A stretch of DNA of 61,872 bases from Hysterium pulicare CBS 123377. Taxonomy: Eukaryota; Ascomycota; Dothideomycetes; Hysteriales; Hysteriaceae. Of this stretch, positions 47,242 through 58,271 are shown piece after piece. Made by a program: the position numbers and the translations under genes. Each line of letters opens with the position of its first letter. Position 1 is the stretch's first letter. A model generated the notes under the pieces. It was not told the DNA's origin. It worked only from the letters and a program-made list of their open reading frames with translations, and did not search any database. The stretch is from NCBI GenBank assembly GCA_000467715.1, contig AJFK01000636.1:1-61872 (forward strand). The letters are read 5' to 3'.

Positions 47242-48309
47242 ATGTCAGATGGCGGCAAATCGCGCTCGTCGTCGTCCTGTAAGCCCAACCTCTCAAGCCT
47301 GCATTCCTCGACACCCACGCGAAGTTGGACACCTTTAAACTAATTCTATCAAATAGTCCATTTCTTTGCAGGCCTGAGCTCAGGCATCCTTTCTGCCGTC
47401 CTTCTCCAGCCCGCCGACCTTCTCAAGACCCGCGTCCAGCAATCGCACTCTACAACACTCCTCTCAACCATCCGCTCTATAGCCAGCCAACCCAACCCAA
47501 TCCGCCAATTCTGGCGCGGGACGCTGCCTTCAGCTCTCCGCACAGGCTGTGGTTCGGCTATCTACTTTTCCTCGCTGAATGCGCTTCGGCAGAGAATCGC
47601 AGTCGCGAGTCTGATTGCTACTAAATATGCTGAAGCAGAAGGGAAAGGAAATGGAAGAGGTGGGCCAGCGCCATCTTCCTCGACGCTACCGAGGCTGAGC
47701 AACATGAGTAATTTGCTTACGGGCGCCGTGGCTCGTACGTGGGCTGGTTTTCTCATGATGCCAATCACGGTGATCAAAGTGCGTTACGAGTCGAATTTGT
47801 ACGCGTACAAGTCGCTGTTTTCAGCTTCGCGAGATATTCTCAAGACGGAGGGACTTCGAGGCTTTTTCAGTGGGTTTGGAGCTACGGCTGTGAGAGATGC
47901 GCCGTATGCGGGGCTGTACGTGCTATTTTACGAGCAGAGCAAGAGGAGATTATCCAAATTCGCTAGTCGGATACCCAATGCAAACGGGATAACCGAGGAG
48001 CTTTCGTCCTCGACGTCTGCAGGAATCAATTTTGTCTCCGGCGTCGCAGCTGCTGGCTTGGGGACCACAGTTACGAATCCCTTCGATGCAATCAAAACTC
48101 GTCTACAGCTCATGCCGCAGAAGTATGGGAATATGATCAAGGCGGCTAAATTGATGTTGAAAGAAGAGGGAATGAGTTCGCTGTTCGATGGATTAGGCAT
48201 ACGGATTGCTAGAAAAGCGATGAGTAGCGCATTGGCTTGGACGGTGTATGAAGAGATGCTCAGGCGGGCGGAGATCAGGTGGAAGGAGGGAAATGGGGAG
48301 CTCTTGTAA
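47242..48309 (+). CDS. HEM25: Mitochondrial glycine carrier Hem25 (SLC25A38)
   Basis: Two exons, 47242-47278 and 47372-48309, encode 324 residues. Three mitochondrial-carrier repeats are visible with their signatures: QPADLLKTR in repeat 1, MPITVIKVR in repeat 2 and NPFDAIKTR in repeat 3. In repeat 2 a threonine stands where aspartate or glutamate is usual; I recall the same in Hem25/SLC25A38 members. Other blocks are [32 protein letters not shown] and [20 protein letters not shown]. The carrier imports glycine into the matrix for 5-aminolevulinate synthesis, the first step of haem synthesis, and in yeast also affects ubiquinone. It lies in the inner mitochondrial membrane. The first exon, [12 protein letters not shown], is short and hydrophilic. 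Confidence 0.92.
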
Positions 48310-49928
48310 GATGTGCTAAGTGACAGGAGTCTTTATCATATAGGTTGGCTACCAGGCACAAGGAGTTCGAATAAGTACTATGGAAGACCTTGTCCTTAGG
48401 GGTCGACCCATTCCATCTACCCGGACTACTCGATTTGCTATAACAGCTTTAGATACTTAAATGGACCCATTCTGCTCCGTCTTACTATACCAAAGTCTTA
48501 TCGTTAGCTCCACAGAGGATAATCCAACTATTTTCTAGATATCTAGATCTTAATAGAGTAGAATTGATAAGTTATTTTAAAATACTATATGATAATAATT
48601 TTTGCTTCATATAAAATACTAGAAGTCTATCTTTAGCACGCTATCCTACTCAACCGACAAGGTCTCAACACTGAATCCACCGACCAAAGCCGGGTTTCGC
48701 TGTACAAAGTCCACTGAGCTCATTTCCTGCTTGTCAATCCTAGTACACTTGTGGTGCTACGACCTTAAGGTAAACACTCGGATCGACTTCATGTGAGCTA
48801 ACACATACTGATTAGGTATTCAAGGGTCAATTATGGGGAAGAATATACGTGGAGACTATCGAAATTGAAGTGATGAGTAACTGTGATCGATATATGGCTG
48901 GTATTTGGTATAGAGAGGTCTGACTTACTGCCTCTAGTAGATTAAACGGGAGTTAACTGTATAGTACAAGACTATAAAGAAAGCATAGTAAATAAGTGTT
49001 CGGAAACAAGAGGCAAGTGAGCATTGTTGAGGCTGTGAAACGGAATGTAGACACATAGATGAGTTGGTTGGGACTCGACGACGCAGCTTCACCTGTTCTC
49101 AATAACACTAAACAAACCTACTTCAACCTTTTTCTATAGCTCTACTAGTTTATAGAATTTTCTTATCAAGAATAATGTTACTAAATTTTGAATTAAAAAC
49201 TTTCAAGACTAATAGCTAAAGAATGGTAATAAAGTGTACTTGACGTTGGTGGACCTACGCTAATTTAACTCCGTCCAAAGACTGGAAGACATGTCAAGGC
49301 TGAGCTGTCAGAACTGTATCGGAACCGTAAGCTGAAGTCATTGTGCATGTGTCTACGTCAGCCAGCTTACTGAAGCTTAATTCCTAAGTCTAATATTCCA
49401 TATGAGGAAAAAGGCAAATAGAATCCTAATATTAATAGGAACTAGTAGTCGTGAGCTTTGTTGGATGTAGTACTAAGCAATGGAAGACTTTTAATGGCAT
49501 GACTCGACCGTGAATGCTTGGAGGTACTAGGGAAATTTATGGAGTTGGATATCTCGACGCGCATGAAGAATGGAGATGGTGATATGAAGTAATATCTAGG
49601 AGCAGAATTTAGATTCTTTATAAGACATAAACTCCATCAACATCCGGCAAAGTATTCCATGAAACACCCATTAAACCCCTCCTTCAACCCGGTTTGAGCG
49701 AAGTACTTCGAAATGGTAGTTACAAACTTAAAAAGAAACTATGGAGAGGAAACATCTGCGCAACGACGCCGACAGTGAGCGGACGAAGGGTAGTTTGAAC
49801 AAAAAAGAACAACTGTACTTCTTCCTCTAGATCCAACACCATCCGCTTGACGTGGTATCCAACTACAAGGACTGTTGAAAATATGCAATGTGATTCGTAG
49901 CGCCGTGACATCATGACAATTTCGTTCT
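48310..49928. other. AT-rich gene-free stretch, possible decayed repeat
   Basis: This 1.6-kb gap has AT-rich patches: by direct count 48541-48600 has 10 G or C in 60 bases and 49141-49200 has 11 in 60, far below the coding flanks. TA steps are frequent. I see no gene, no clear terminal repeat and no transposase or reverse-transcriptase motif. The composition would fit an old repeat decayed by RIP-like mutation, but plain AT-rich spacer is equally possible. Confidence 0.5.
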
Positions 49929-51459
49929 TCAAAAGAACATCTCTTTAATACCAACGACACGCTTGGGCGAGCTTCGGCGGCGGCTCGGAGAAGGTGTATG
50001 CTTTCTCCTGCGTACCCATGCGAATTCCTTATCGCCGTGACGGTCACGCTCCTCGATGAGCAGTCGAGAAGTGCCTCGGTTGCGAAGACGACGGGTATGT
50101 TCAAAGAGAATCTCGGTTTCTCTGTTGTCCATCTCGCGGAGGATGATGACGTAGTTAGGGTCAACCTATTGACGAGTCAGTGGATGTAAGGGGATACGTA
50201 GGAGGTCGACTTACCCTATCGACTTCGTAAGGTATATCATAGTACACCAATGTATCAATAGACAGATGGTCTTTGTGTACTTTAACATATGTAGGCTGGT
50301 GTCCCAAATGGACAGGATTGATAGGAGCGAGACCTTGTTGCAGCTCTTTGGCCTTCTCTGGTTTGATCATGGCTTGAATTTGGTTCTCTTGGAAGCCGAA
50401 CTGAGCGAGACGCTTGCGCATTTGGTCTTCGAGAGCCGCTTCTTCCTTCTTTTTCTTCTCCTTCTCCTCCTCGTCCTTTTGCTTTTGCTTGAGCAGGAAA
50501 GCCTCCCATTCCGCCTTTTCCTTCGCTTTTTTCTTCTCTTCTTCCATCTTAAGTTGCATAATCAGCTCCTCTCGCTGTTGTTTTGCTTTGGCTTCGTCCT
50601 CTGATTTCTTCCTCTCATAATCAGCGATAGCTCGTTCTCTTTGCTCTTTGGCTTCCTTCTCCTCTTTTGTCTTCTTCGCGTTGTATGCATCTATAGCACG
50701 TTGACGCTCTTCTTTCGCTTCTCGCTCCTGCTTTTCGATCTTAAGCGTATTCTCCGCGATGATCCTCTTTCGTTCCTCGTCGAGTTCCTTGAGTCGGTCC
50801 ATGCGTTTCCTCTCCTCCCTCTCCATCTTGAGTTCCAAGTCCTTCTTGATACGGTCTTGTGCCGCCTTCTCGCGAGCTTCTTCTTCCTCGCGTTCCTGTC
50901 TCTCCTTCAAGTACTTGAGCTCCATCCTCTTCTTGATCAAATCCTCACGCTTCTCCTGTTGTAGTCGCTCCTCAGCCTCTTTAAGTCGCTCGTTGGCTAT
51001 TTGAAGCTGCCATCGATCATAGTCACCACGAGGAGACTCGTCGCGATGATGTTTGGAGCGGGAGCGGGATCTTTGGTTACGGGCGACCTCCAATCTAAGC
51101 TGGGCTAGTTCATCTTCTATGGCCCACTCGTCGGCTACCCGGAGAGGGCGTCCGCGCGGGCTTGGACGAGGGCTTGGTAAGGGACTGCGCTGGTCGGCAT
51201 GTAGGCGGGGATTACTCTCATTGTCCAGCTTGGTTGTGTTGTAAATGGTAACGTTGGGAGCGGGAGCATGTCCCTGGGACCGAGTGCGGTGGAGACCTTG
51301 AGAGTAGCTTCCTATCTCCGGCGCGAGGAAGTCACTTCGACGGCCAAAGTCGTCCATGCGGGGACGACGTTGCGGTGGGACATGTCGGGCACCACTAGCC
51401 CATCTATTGGAGGACGTGTGCCACTCGTCTTCCTCGTCCCAGAAATCTGCGGGGGGCAT
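49929..51459 (-). CDS. Conserved-looking coiled-coil protein of unknown function
   Basis: Two exons, 51459-50215 and 50165-49929, encode 493 residues. The N-terminus (MPPADFWDEEDEWHTSSNRW) is acidic and tryptophan-rich, and is followed by a disordered arginine/proline/serine segment (SPLPSPRPSPRGRPLRVADE). From about residue 135 to 345 a very long lysine/glutamate coiled coil runs without a break (EREERKRMDRLKELDEERKR type). A compact, non-repetitive C-terminal part follows: KRLAQFGFQENQIQAMI, TYVKVHKDHLSIDTLVYYDI and VDPNYVIILREMDNRETEIL, ending KRVVGIKEMFF. The second exon finishes this globular part, so it is likely a real domain. I do not recognise the family. A cytoskeletal or scaffold role is only a guess. 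Confidence 0.8.
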
Positions 51460-53213
51460 GGCTCAAAGCAAGCGGGAGAAGAGTGGAAGACGGTAGAGAA
51501 ATGGAGTGATTCGAAAGGAAACGATATGATGAAAACTGGCCCTATGCGATGGCGCAAAGCGAACAGCAGGTAAGTCAGCACTGATAGAAAGAGGACGAAG
51601 AGAATAGAGAAAAGCGGGGAGCGGATGCTGCTCCAGGCAAAAGAAACAGCTCGCAAGAGCAATAACGTAAGAAGGAGGGCGATAGACAGGCGACACAGTG
51701 CGATGTGAGAAAGTGTTGCTTGGGGGCCGAAAACGCTGCAGGTGTCTGGCTAGTCATCAGGCAACGGGCTGAGGCCGAACTCTTATGTGCAGCTCACCGT
51801 GACCCTAGTCGATGCAGTCGATGCAGCCCAGCCGGGCGCGGCGGTGTGGTGCATGTTCCAAAGGCGGTGCACATGCCCAGCACACAAACGCACACACACC
51901 TCCAAGAAAGAAAGATACACAAATGCGACGTGTAGCTTGCCGCGCGCCGGCAATGTTGTTTCAGTACACCTCGAGCGCCGCGTTGGACATGTCGTCTGCT
52001 GAATCCCATGGAGGGGCCTCCCTATTTCGGACCGAAGCGACACGCCTTACCAGGCCATGATTTAAAGCAGGGCGGGGCGGTAAATGGTGGACGAGACGGG
52101 CATCAAGCATCAAGCACCAGCCACAGCCATCGGCAAGGGCTATCTTTGGATTCCTGCCCAGCGCACATGATGCTGTTTGGCTGTTGCTTGTCAACTCCAA
52201 CATCGCACTCTGTTTCAGACTATGTCAGCACGGGAGCGCCTTTCGAGACAGCTTCGTCGTCAATCACTCTTCATCCTCGTACCCACCAGCGTTAGTCCGC
52301 GAGAAGGCAGATGGAAAAGCCATCAGGGTTGCTCGCTTCGACCAATCAAAGCCCGGAAGCATTCAGCTCTCTTCAGCCGCACCCACCGCACTTTACTTCG
52401 CGCCATCGGAGCAAAGTCGTCCATGTTGTGCAACAAGAATCGTTGTCTTCTGCTATCTGCATAACGACCGGTAAAGATAGACCCAGTGTGGAGATTGTAT
52501 GCATCTGCCAGCCACCTACCGCGTATGCTACTGTGCAGAATATTTCTGCTCATTAATTCCATCATATGTACAACAAGCAACAATTCCTTCCCAATACTCT
52601 GGAATGCTGTCGGTCCCGCTCCTAGCAGCATGGCCGTCACAACTCATTGCCCATTAAACTGAAACTAATCCTGGACCATCGAAGAATCATGGTGAAGAGC
52701 TCGGTTGGGATCGGGTACATCGATGCCATACTGCTAAACTGGAATCGCGCTAGACTTTGCCTTTCAGGATCACCAGCACTAAGTGACAATCCAGGAAGCA
52801 TAGAGGAAAGTGATGGAACGATTAATAACATAGGATAGTATACCTTTGGTAGGAAAAATTCGCGTTGACTTGGTACTTCTGTCATTTCTGCAAAGGATGT
52901 AAGTCCAGTGAAGATCGTTCGATATCACGTGCAAATACCATGAGTAGAGCTGAGTTCAATGTTATTATTTTCGAATATTGTTTTTCGGCCTAGATGTTTT
53001 GCACATTGTGCAATGCCTTGAACCTAGTCTGCTGGATTGCTAACCAGCAGAATGTTCGTTGTACGGTATGTGGCCTTAAATGGTCTGTCAAGACTACCAG
53101 ACCCCCAATGACGAGCCGGTTTTTATGCTCTTTCTTCTTTCCACTATGATCCAACGTCAAGGTTCGAAGGAAAAGACTCAAGAAGACTGAATGTCGTTTA
53201 GACGTCAGGTGGA
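51460..53213. other. Long intergenic region, 1.75 kb
   Basis: This is the largest gap in the window, between the coiled-coil gene start and the prefoldin stop. Overlapping open frames occur on both strands from 51.7 to 52.6 kb because the DNA is GC-balanced, but none shows a motif, a family match or consistent splicing. A 9-bp direct repeat (GTCGATGCA twice) occurs near 51808-51825. A non-coding or fast-evolving transcript cannot be excluded. Confidence 0.4.
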
Positions 53214-53690
53214 TCAACTTCCACCAGAACGGAGTAGTTGCTCAATGCTTGCTTGACTATTCTTGTGCGTTGTCTCGAGATAATTTAACTTCTTGTCCAG
53301 GTTCGACATATCCGATTTTAGCTCTTCATTTTCAGAGGCGAGCCTTTTCTTCACTTCTGCTGTCGGGGTCCGCACGAACCTGATTTTATAGTAATCAGAA
53401 AAACGTCCAGGCTTTTACAGGCAAATCGACTCCCTCACATTTTCCCAACACCTTCGTAAACATTCGTGCCTTCCGGCAGCGAGTCAACCTCGCTCGAAGT
53501 CAATTGCAGAATTCGCCCTTCTCGGTTTTTGGCTGCCATCTGTTGTTTGACGATGCCAATCTGCTGCTCTGAAAATGCTGCTTTTTGGCCAATCTCTTGC
53601 AGAAGCTGCATTGTGTCATTGAACGGCCCGAATGAGAACCCAATATTCCATTCAGCATACCTTTTGAAGAGCCTCATTAGGAATCGACAT
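53214..53690 (-). CDS. PFD1: Prefoldin subunit 1 (beta type)
   Basis: Three exons, 53690-53661, 53605-53439 and 53379-53214, encode 120 residues. The order is MSIPNEALQK, then LLQEIGQKAAFSEQQIGIVK, LTSSEVDSLPEGTNVYEGVG, KMFVRTPTAEVKKRL and a C-terminal helix ending IEQLLRSGGS. The two helices with a central beta hairpin are the prefoldin beta-subunit plan, and size fits yeast Pfd1/Gim6. Prefoldin is a cytosolic hexamer that hands nascent actin and tubulin to the CCT chaperonin. The first exon has only ten codons; the frame continuing upstream of it has no support. Nearby beta-tubulin is a client, which is probably coincidence. It is divergent from the ceramidase gene. Confidence 0.94.
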
Positions 53691-54085
53691 GATGGGCAAG
53701 GCGCGATGCAAAATCGAGAGATGAGGTTGTTTGCAGACGATGGCGAGGTCGGAATTGGTCCGCTGAAAGCAGATTCGGCTAGCATGTGATTGGGAATTGA
53801 ACGCTATGACGCCGGCGCGCCAGAACCCGCGAATTTCCACAGCTACAGCTTCACAGCTGCTTTACTCAGTCGTTCCCATAATCTCGCACTGTTAACAGTT
53901 TCACTTTAGCTTCTTTCACTTGAATAAGTCATGGCTCACTGTGGTAGTCCCTAAATTCAATTTTCGCTCAGCAACCGTATATTCCGGACTTCCCGGGCCT
54001 TGAGAGCTAGACCTACGCCCAACAGGCCTCCTATACACTTATTGCCCCTCGCTGGATGCTTTAACTTCGATTCTTTACACGCAGC
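53691..54085. promoter_or_regulatory. Divergent promoter PFD1 / ceramidase
   Basis: This 395-bp stretch lies between two divergent start codons. No motif stands out and no coding sequence is supported. Confidence 0.45.
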
Positions 54086-55429
54086 ATGGCCGAGAGCACA
54101 TTTTCTTGGCTTCCTTCCATACCATATCCTCCTTCCCAAGATGGGTGGTGGTCACCGGTAACGTCCACTTTGAACTGGTGCGAAGAGGTACGTCTATCGG
54201 AAACCTATTGAAAATTTTCCTGTCTAAACGGAGAACAGGACTACTATGCTACCATATACTCCGCCGAAATCGTCAACACTCTTACGAACCTCTTGTTCAT
54301 GTATCTAGCTTTGAAGGGTATACACAATGTCGTAACGCAAGGACATGATAGAATATTCCTAGTAACATTCATCGGATATCTACTTGTTGGGAGCGGCAGT
54401 TTCCTTTTCCATGCGACTCTGAAATGTACGTCAATATTCGTGGATAATATATACCGTAGAACACATCTAAACTTCGTGGCCTGATTTCGTAGATCCCATG
54501 CAACTCGTCGACGAACTGTCCATGATTTACACCACCTGCCTAATGTTCTACGCCACATTCTCCTACGGGAAATCTAGAATCTACTCGATAGGCTTAGCCG
54601 TATTCCTCGTATCATTGTCCTTGTTTATCACGCTCTATTACCATTATCTCCAAGACCCAACTTTTCATCAAAACATGTACGCATTGCTGACGGTCATTGT
54701 TTTGTTTCGAAGCATGTGGATCATGGAAGTCAACATACGTCCTAAATTTCAGTCAAGTGCAAGGAAGGCAGGAAATCCACATATGAATGGGCATGGCGTT
54801 GAACAAGATAGACAAGATCGGCGAGACGAGGAGATTCTGCGCCAGATGTGGTTGATGATTGCATGTGGCTTGACTATCTTTCTAGGTGGGTTCGCGATAT
54901 GGAATTTGGATAATGCCTTGTGCCCGCAGCTTAGAAGATGGAGGAGGAAAGTTGGCTTACCATGGGGCATCCTTCTCGAGGGTCATGGCTGGTGGTGCGT
55001 ACTCTCTCTCCAAAGCTTCATTTCCTGATCTTACACCTTCGACCGGTCACCCTTACCCACTTACCTACAAGCGTCCTTTTATGTCACAGCGCCCTTCTTA
55101 AGATTGAAGCCCCAAACGCCAACCACCAGATCCCCCTTTCCCTCATCCACGCTTGCAATTGCTAACAACAGCCGTGTACCTTCTAGGCATTTGATGACAG
55201 GTGAGATGAAAACGTACTATTGAACATTACCGGACACTGACGGACTTTGACAGGCGTTGGGGCATACTTCTACATTGTCTGGGGAATCTGGCTCCGCCAT
55301 TGTCTCAATTACAGACAAGATGAATACGAACTAATATGGCCGCACGTCACATCTATGCCAGTCGTAGTGCGACCAAAAGATCCACCTGCGGCCAAAGTCC
55401 CAAACGGTTCGACCAAGAAAGACACGTAA
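54086..55429 (+). CDS. YPC1: Alkaline ceramidase (Ypc1/Ydc1, ACER3-like)
   Basis: Five exons, 54086-54187, 54239-54425, 54493-54994, 55187-55200 and 55254-55429, encode 326 residues. The start, WLPSIPYPPSQDGWWSPVTS then TLNWCEEDY, is the conserved lumenal entry. GSFLFHATLKYPMQLVDELS gives the first metal-binding histidine and the catalytic aspartate. HGWWHLMTGVGAYFYIVWGI gives the last histidines. Seven membrane helices are readable. The enzyme hydrolyses ceramide to sphingosine or phytosphingosine and fatty acid in ER/Golgi membranes. Exon 4 is a 14-nt micro-exon that restores HLMTG in frame; omission breaks both the motif and the frame. The tail after the last helix is short and proline/lysine-rich. 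Confidence 0.93.
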
Positions 55430-55832
55430 GAGTACAAAAGTGGTAGGCGCAGGAGTTTGGCGGTTTTGAATTACGGAGTATGATAGACCGTTACAGAGAC
55501 GAGAGCGGTAGACTTCTGCATGATGTACGGTGTCTTTCGGTGGGAACCAGGATCAGCTAATAGAAGCCTACGTGGGTAATGTTGGAGGGAACGTTGGTGT
55601 TGCAGAGATCAAATTGGTGCCTGTTGCCGTGACTAGTCGCGCTAGTGTGCACAGACCCCTTGCCGTCTTTGCCCAGTGCGTCCACAACAACTTCCTCTCA
55701 CCGCTTGCTCGACCACACACACGCCTTCTGCTCAACTCCACTCCGCTCGATACACTCGACAATCAGACACACCAGCCTTTCTCCATTCTCATCTTCCGTA
55801 ACCACTCTTAACAACCCCTTCGCCCAGCAAAC
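55430..55832. other. Beta-tubulin upstream region
   Basis: This 403-bp gap lies between ceramidase and tub2. The stretch 55690-55830 is rich in pyrimidines (CT tracts) just before the tubulin start, as is common in strongly expressed fungal genes. No coding feature is supported. Confidence 0.5.
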
Positions 55833-57576
55833 ATGCGTGAGATTGTACGTACTCTGCCCCAGCAACAATTTCTGCTTTCGCGTCCCCTGATCTGCCCCGC
55901 GTTTGGCTCAGGCACCACCACAACATTGCAAGACCACCAGCTGACTTCGATTTTCCTGGGCATATAGGTTCACCTTCAGACCGGCCAATGCGTAAGTACT
56001 CTCTGCTACAATACATGACTGGCTTGCTGACAATTCGCAGGGTAATCAAATTGGTGCTGCCTTCTGGTGCGTACGCGACAACATGGCATGTCAACAGCTC
56101 AACAGACTGACGCTACTTGAACCACAGGCAAACTATTTCTGGCGAGCATGGCCTCGATGGCTCTGGCGTGTACGTAGCCATCATGCACCGTCTTTCTGTC
56201 GTCGTCGCAGGAAATTCAGCTGATCTCCTACAGGTACAATGGCACTTCTGATCTCCAGCTCGAGCGAATGAACGTCTACTTCAATGAGGTAAATACAAAT
56301 ATCACCCCAAATGAACGGTTTCAGAGTGCTGACTCTTACAGGCCTCTGGCAACAAATTCGTTCCCCGTGCCGTCCTCGTAGATCTGGAGCCTGGTACTAT
56401 GGACGCTGTCCGTGCTGGACCTTTCGGCCAACTCTTCCGCCCCGACAACTTCGTTTTCGGCCAGTCTGGTGCTGGTAACAACTGGGCAAAGGGTCACTAT
56501 ACTGAGGGTGCAGAATTGGTGGACCAGGTCCTCGACGTCGTCCGCCGTGAAGCCGAAGGCTGCGACTGCCTTCAGGGTTTCCAAATCACCCACTCCCTTG
56601 GAGGTGGTACCGGTGCCGGTATGGGTACTTTGTTGATCTCCAAGATTCGCGAGGAGTTCCCAGACCGAATGATGGCCACCTTCTCAGTCGTGCCATCCCC
56701 CAAAGTGTCGGATACCGTTGTTGAACCCTACAACGCCACGCTTTCTGTTCACCAGTTGGTCGAGAATTCCGATGAGACCTTTTGTATTGATAACGAGGTA
56801 TGTTGGAGCCCAGAACAAGCTCATATTCGCCTGCTAACCTTTCAAAGGCTCTTTATGACATCTGCATGAGGACCCTCAAGCTTAACAACCCGTCCTATGG
56901 CGACCTGAACCACCTTGTCTCAGCCGTCATGTCCGGTGTCACGACCTGCCTGCGCTTTCCCGGTCAGCTCAACTCTGATCTCCGAAAATTGGCCGTCAAC
57001 ATGGTTCCCTTCCCCCGACTCCACTTCTTCATGGTCGGATTTGCTCCTCTAACCGGCCGTGGCGCACACGCCTTCCGTGCCGTGACCGTTCCGGAACTCA
57101 CACAACAGATGTTCGACCCCAAGAACATGATGGCTGCCTCTGACTTCAGGAATGGCCGCTACCTGACCTGCTCTGCAATTTTCCGTGGTAAAGTCTCCAT
57201 GAAGGAGGTCGAGGACCAAATGCGCAACGTCCAGAACAAGAACGCTTCCTACTTCGTCGAGTGGATCCCCAACAATGTGCAAACCGCTCTCTGCTCCATC
57301 CCACCGCGTGGTCTCAAGATGTCCTCCACTTTCGTCGGAAACTCGACCTCCATCCAGGAGCTCTTCAAGCGTGTCGGTGACCAATTCACCGCCATGTTCC
57401 GTCGCAAGGCTTTCTTGCATTGGTACACTGGTGAAGGTATGGATGAAATGGAATTCACTGAGGCAGAGAGTAACATGAACGATTTGGTCTCTGAGTACCA
57501 GCAATACCAGGAGGCTTCGGTTTCCGAGGGTGAGGAGGAGTACGACGAGGAGGCTCCTCTTGAGGGCGAGGAGTAG
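55833..57576 (+). CDS. tub2: Beta-tubulin
   Basis: Seven exons, 55833-55844, 55968-55991, 56041-56066, 56128-56169, 56234-56288, 56342-56797 and 56848-57576, encode 447 residues, the standard length. MREI at the start is the beta-tubulin autoregulation tetrapeptide. The GTP loop GGGTGAGMG is intact, and the tail is acidic ([17 protein letters not shown]). Five short 5' exons followed by two long ones match other filamentous ascomycetes. Residues His6, Tyr50, Ala165, Phe167, Glu198, Thr199, Phe200 and Leu240 are all the sensitive, wild-type forms for benzimidazole fungicides, and Cys239 is the zoxamide wild type. The protein polymerises with alpha-tubulin into microtubules. Identification is certain. 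Confidence 0.99.
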
Positions 57577-58271
57577 GTCTCTTCTTAGTGTTGATGTGTC
57601 GATGATTCAGGGGAGTGGATGACTGTGATAGTACTTGGGGTCGGAAGCAGTGGATTACTACTACTCGATTCGCCTACCTAGTTTAAGTATGCTTTTTGGT
57701 GTAATCCCCATTGCAGTCTTCGCCTGACATTGCACTGTCAAAAGCACTTGGAGCTCAGTAGCGATAGTTCTCTTTTTAATTGAATGAAATAATACCGGTA
57801 CCGCAACTCCGTGAAATGCTTCTTGCTCTTAAGATATCATACCCCTTAACCAACCAATTTGCCAGCCTATCCAAAGATAGGTACTAGACCTGATAATTAC
57901 TACTAGCCAAAAACTCAAAGTTAGAGGAGGGATCCGAGACATTACGCAGAGAACCAGCTGGCTCATGCTACAGAGACCAAATCATGATGAACTCGTTTAC
58001 CGAGCGATGAACGAAAAAAATTAATTAAATAATAAATTACCAAATGCATGCTATGCAGTATATTCAGTCGAAATCCAGAATACTTTTGTTTACAAAGGCA
58101 GTTGAATACCTTCGACGCCAACGCTAAACCTCATTGTTGAATCAACGCTCATAATGCGTAAACATCCTTCTCCCCTTTCCCTCCCGTATGCACATTAAAA
58201 AGTACCTTCACCATTGTTTTAGCATTTCTGTACGTTTGCCCTTTGCGGAGTATCTAATCCTGTGCAAAGGG
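57577..58271. other. Convergent intergenic region
   Basis: This 695-bp gap lies between the tub2 and OPI3 stop codons. It is AT-rich around 57990-58060 and probably holds both 3' untranslated regions. No feature can be supported. Confidence 0.5.

Noticed and set aside
48310-49928. A recognisable transposon in the AT-rich gap
   Set aside because: No terminal repeats, target-site duplication or transposase/reverse-transcriptase motif could be found by eye; only composition suggests an old repeat.
52323-52640. 105-codon minus-strand frame in the long gap
   Set aside because: Several frames overlap it on both strands and none has support. Chance openness in GC-balanced DNA.
57049-57504. 151-codon minus-strand open frame
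   Set aside because: Antisense to the last exon of beta-tubulin, a well-known shadow in this conserved gene.
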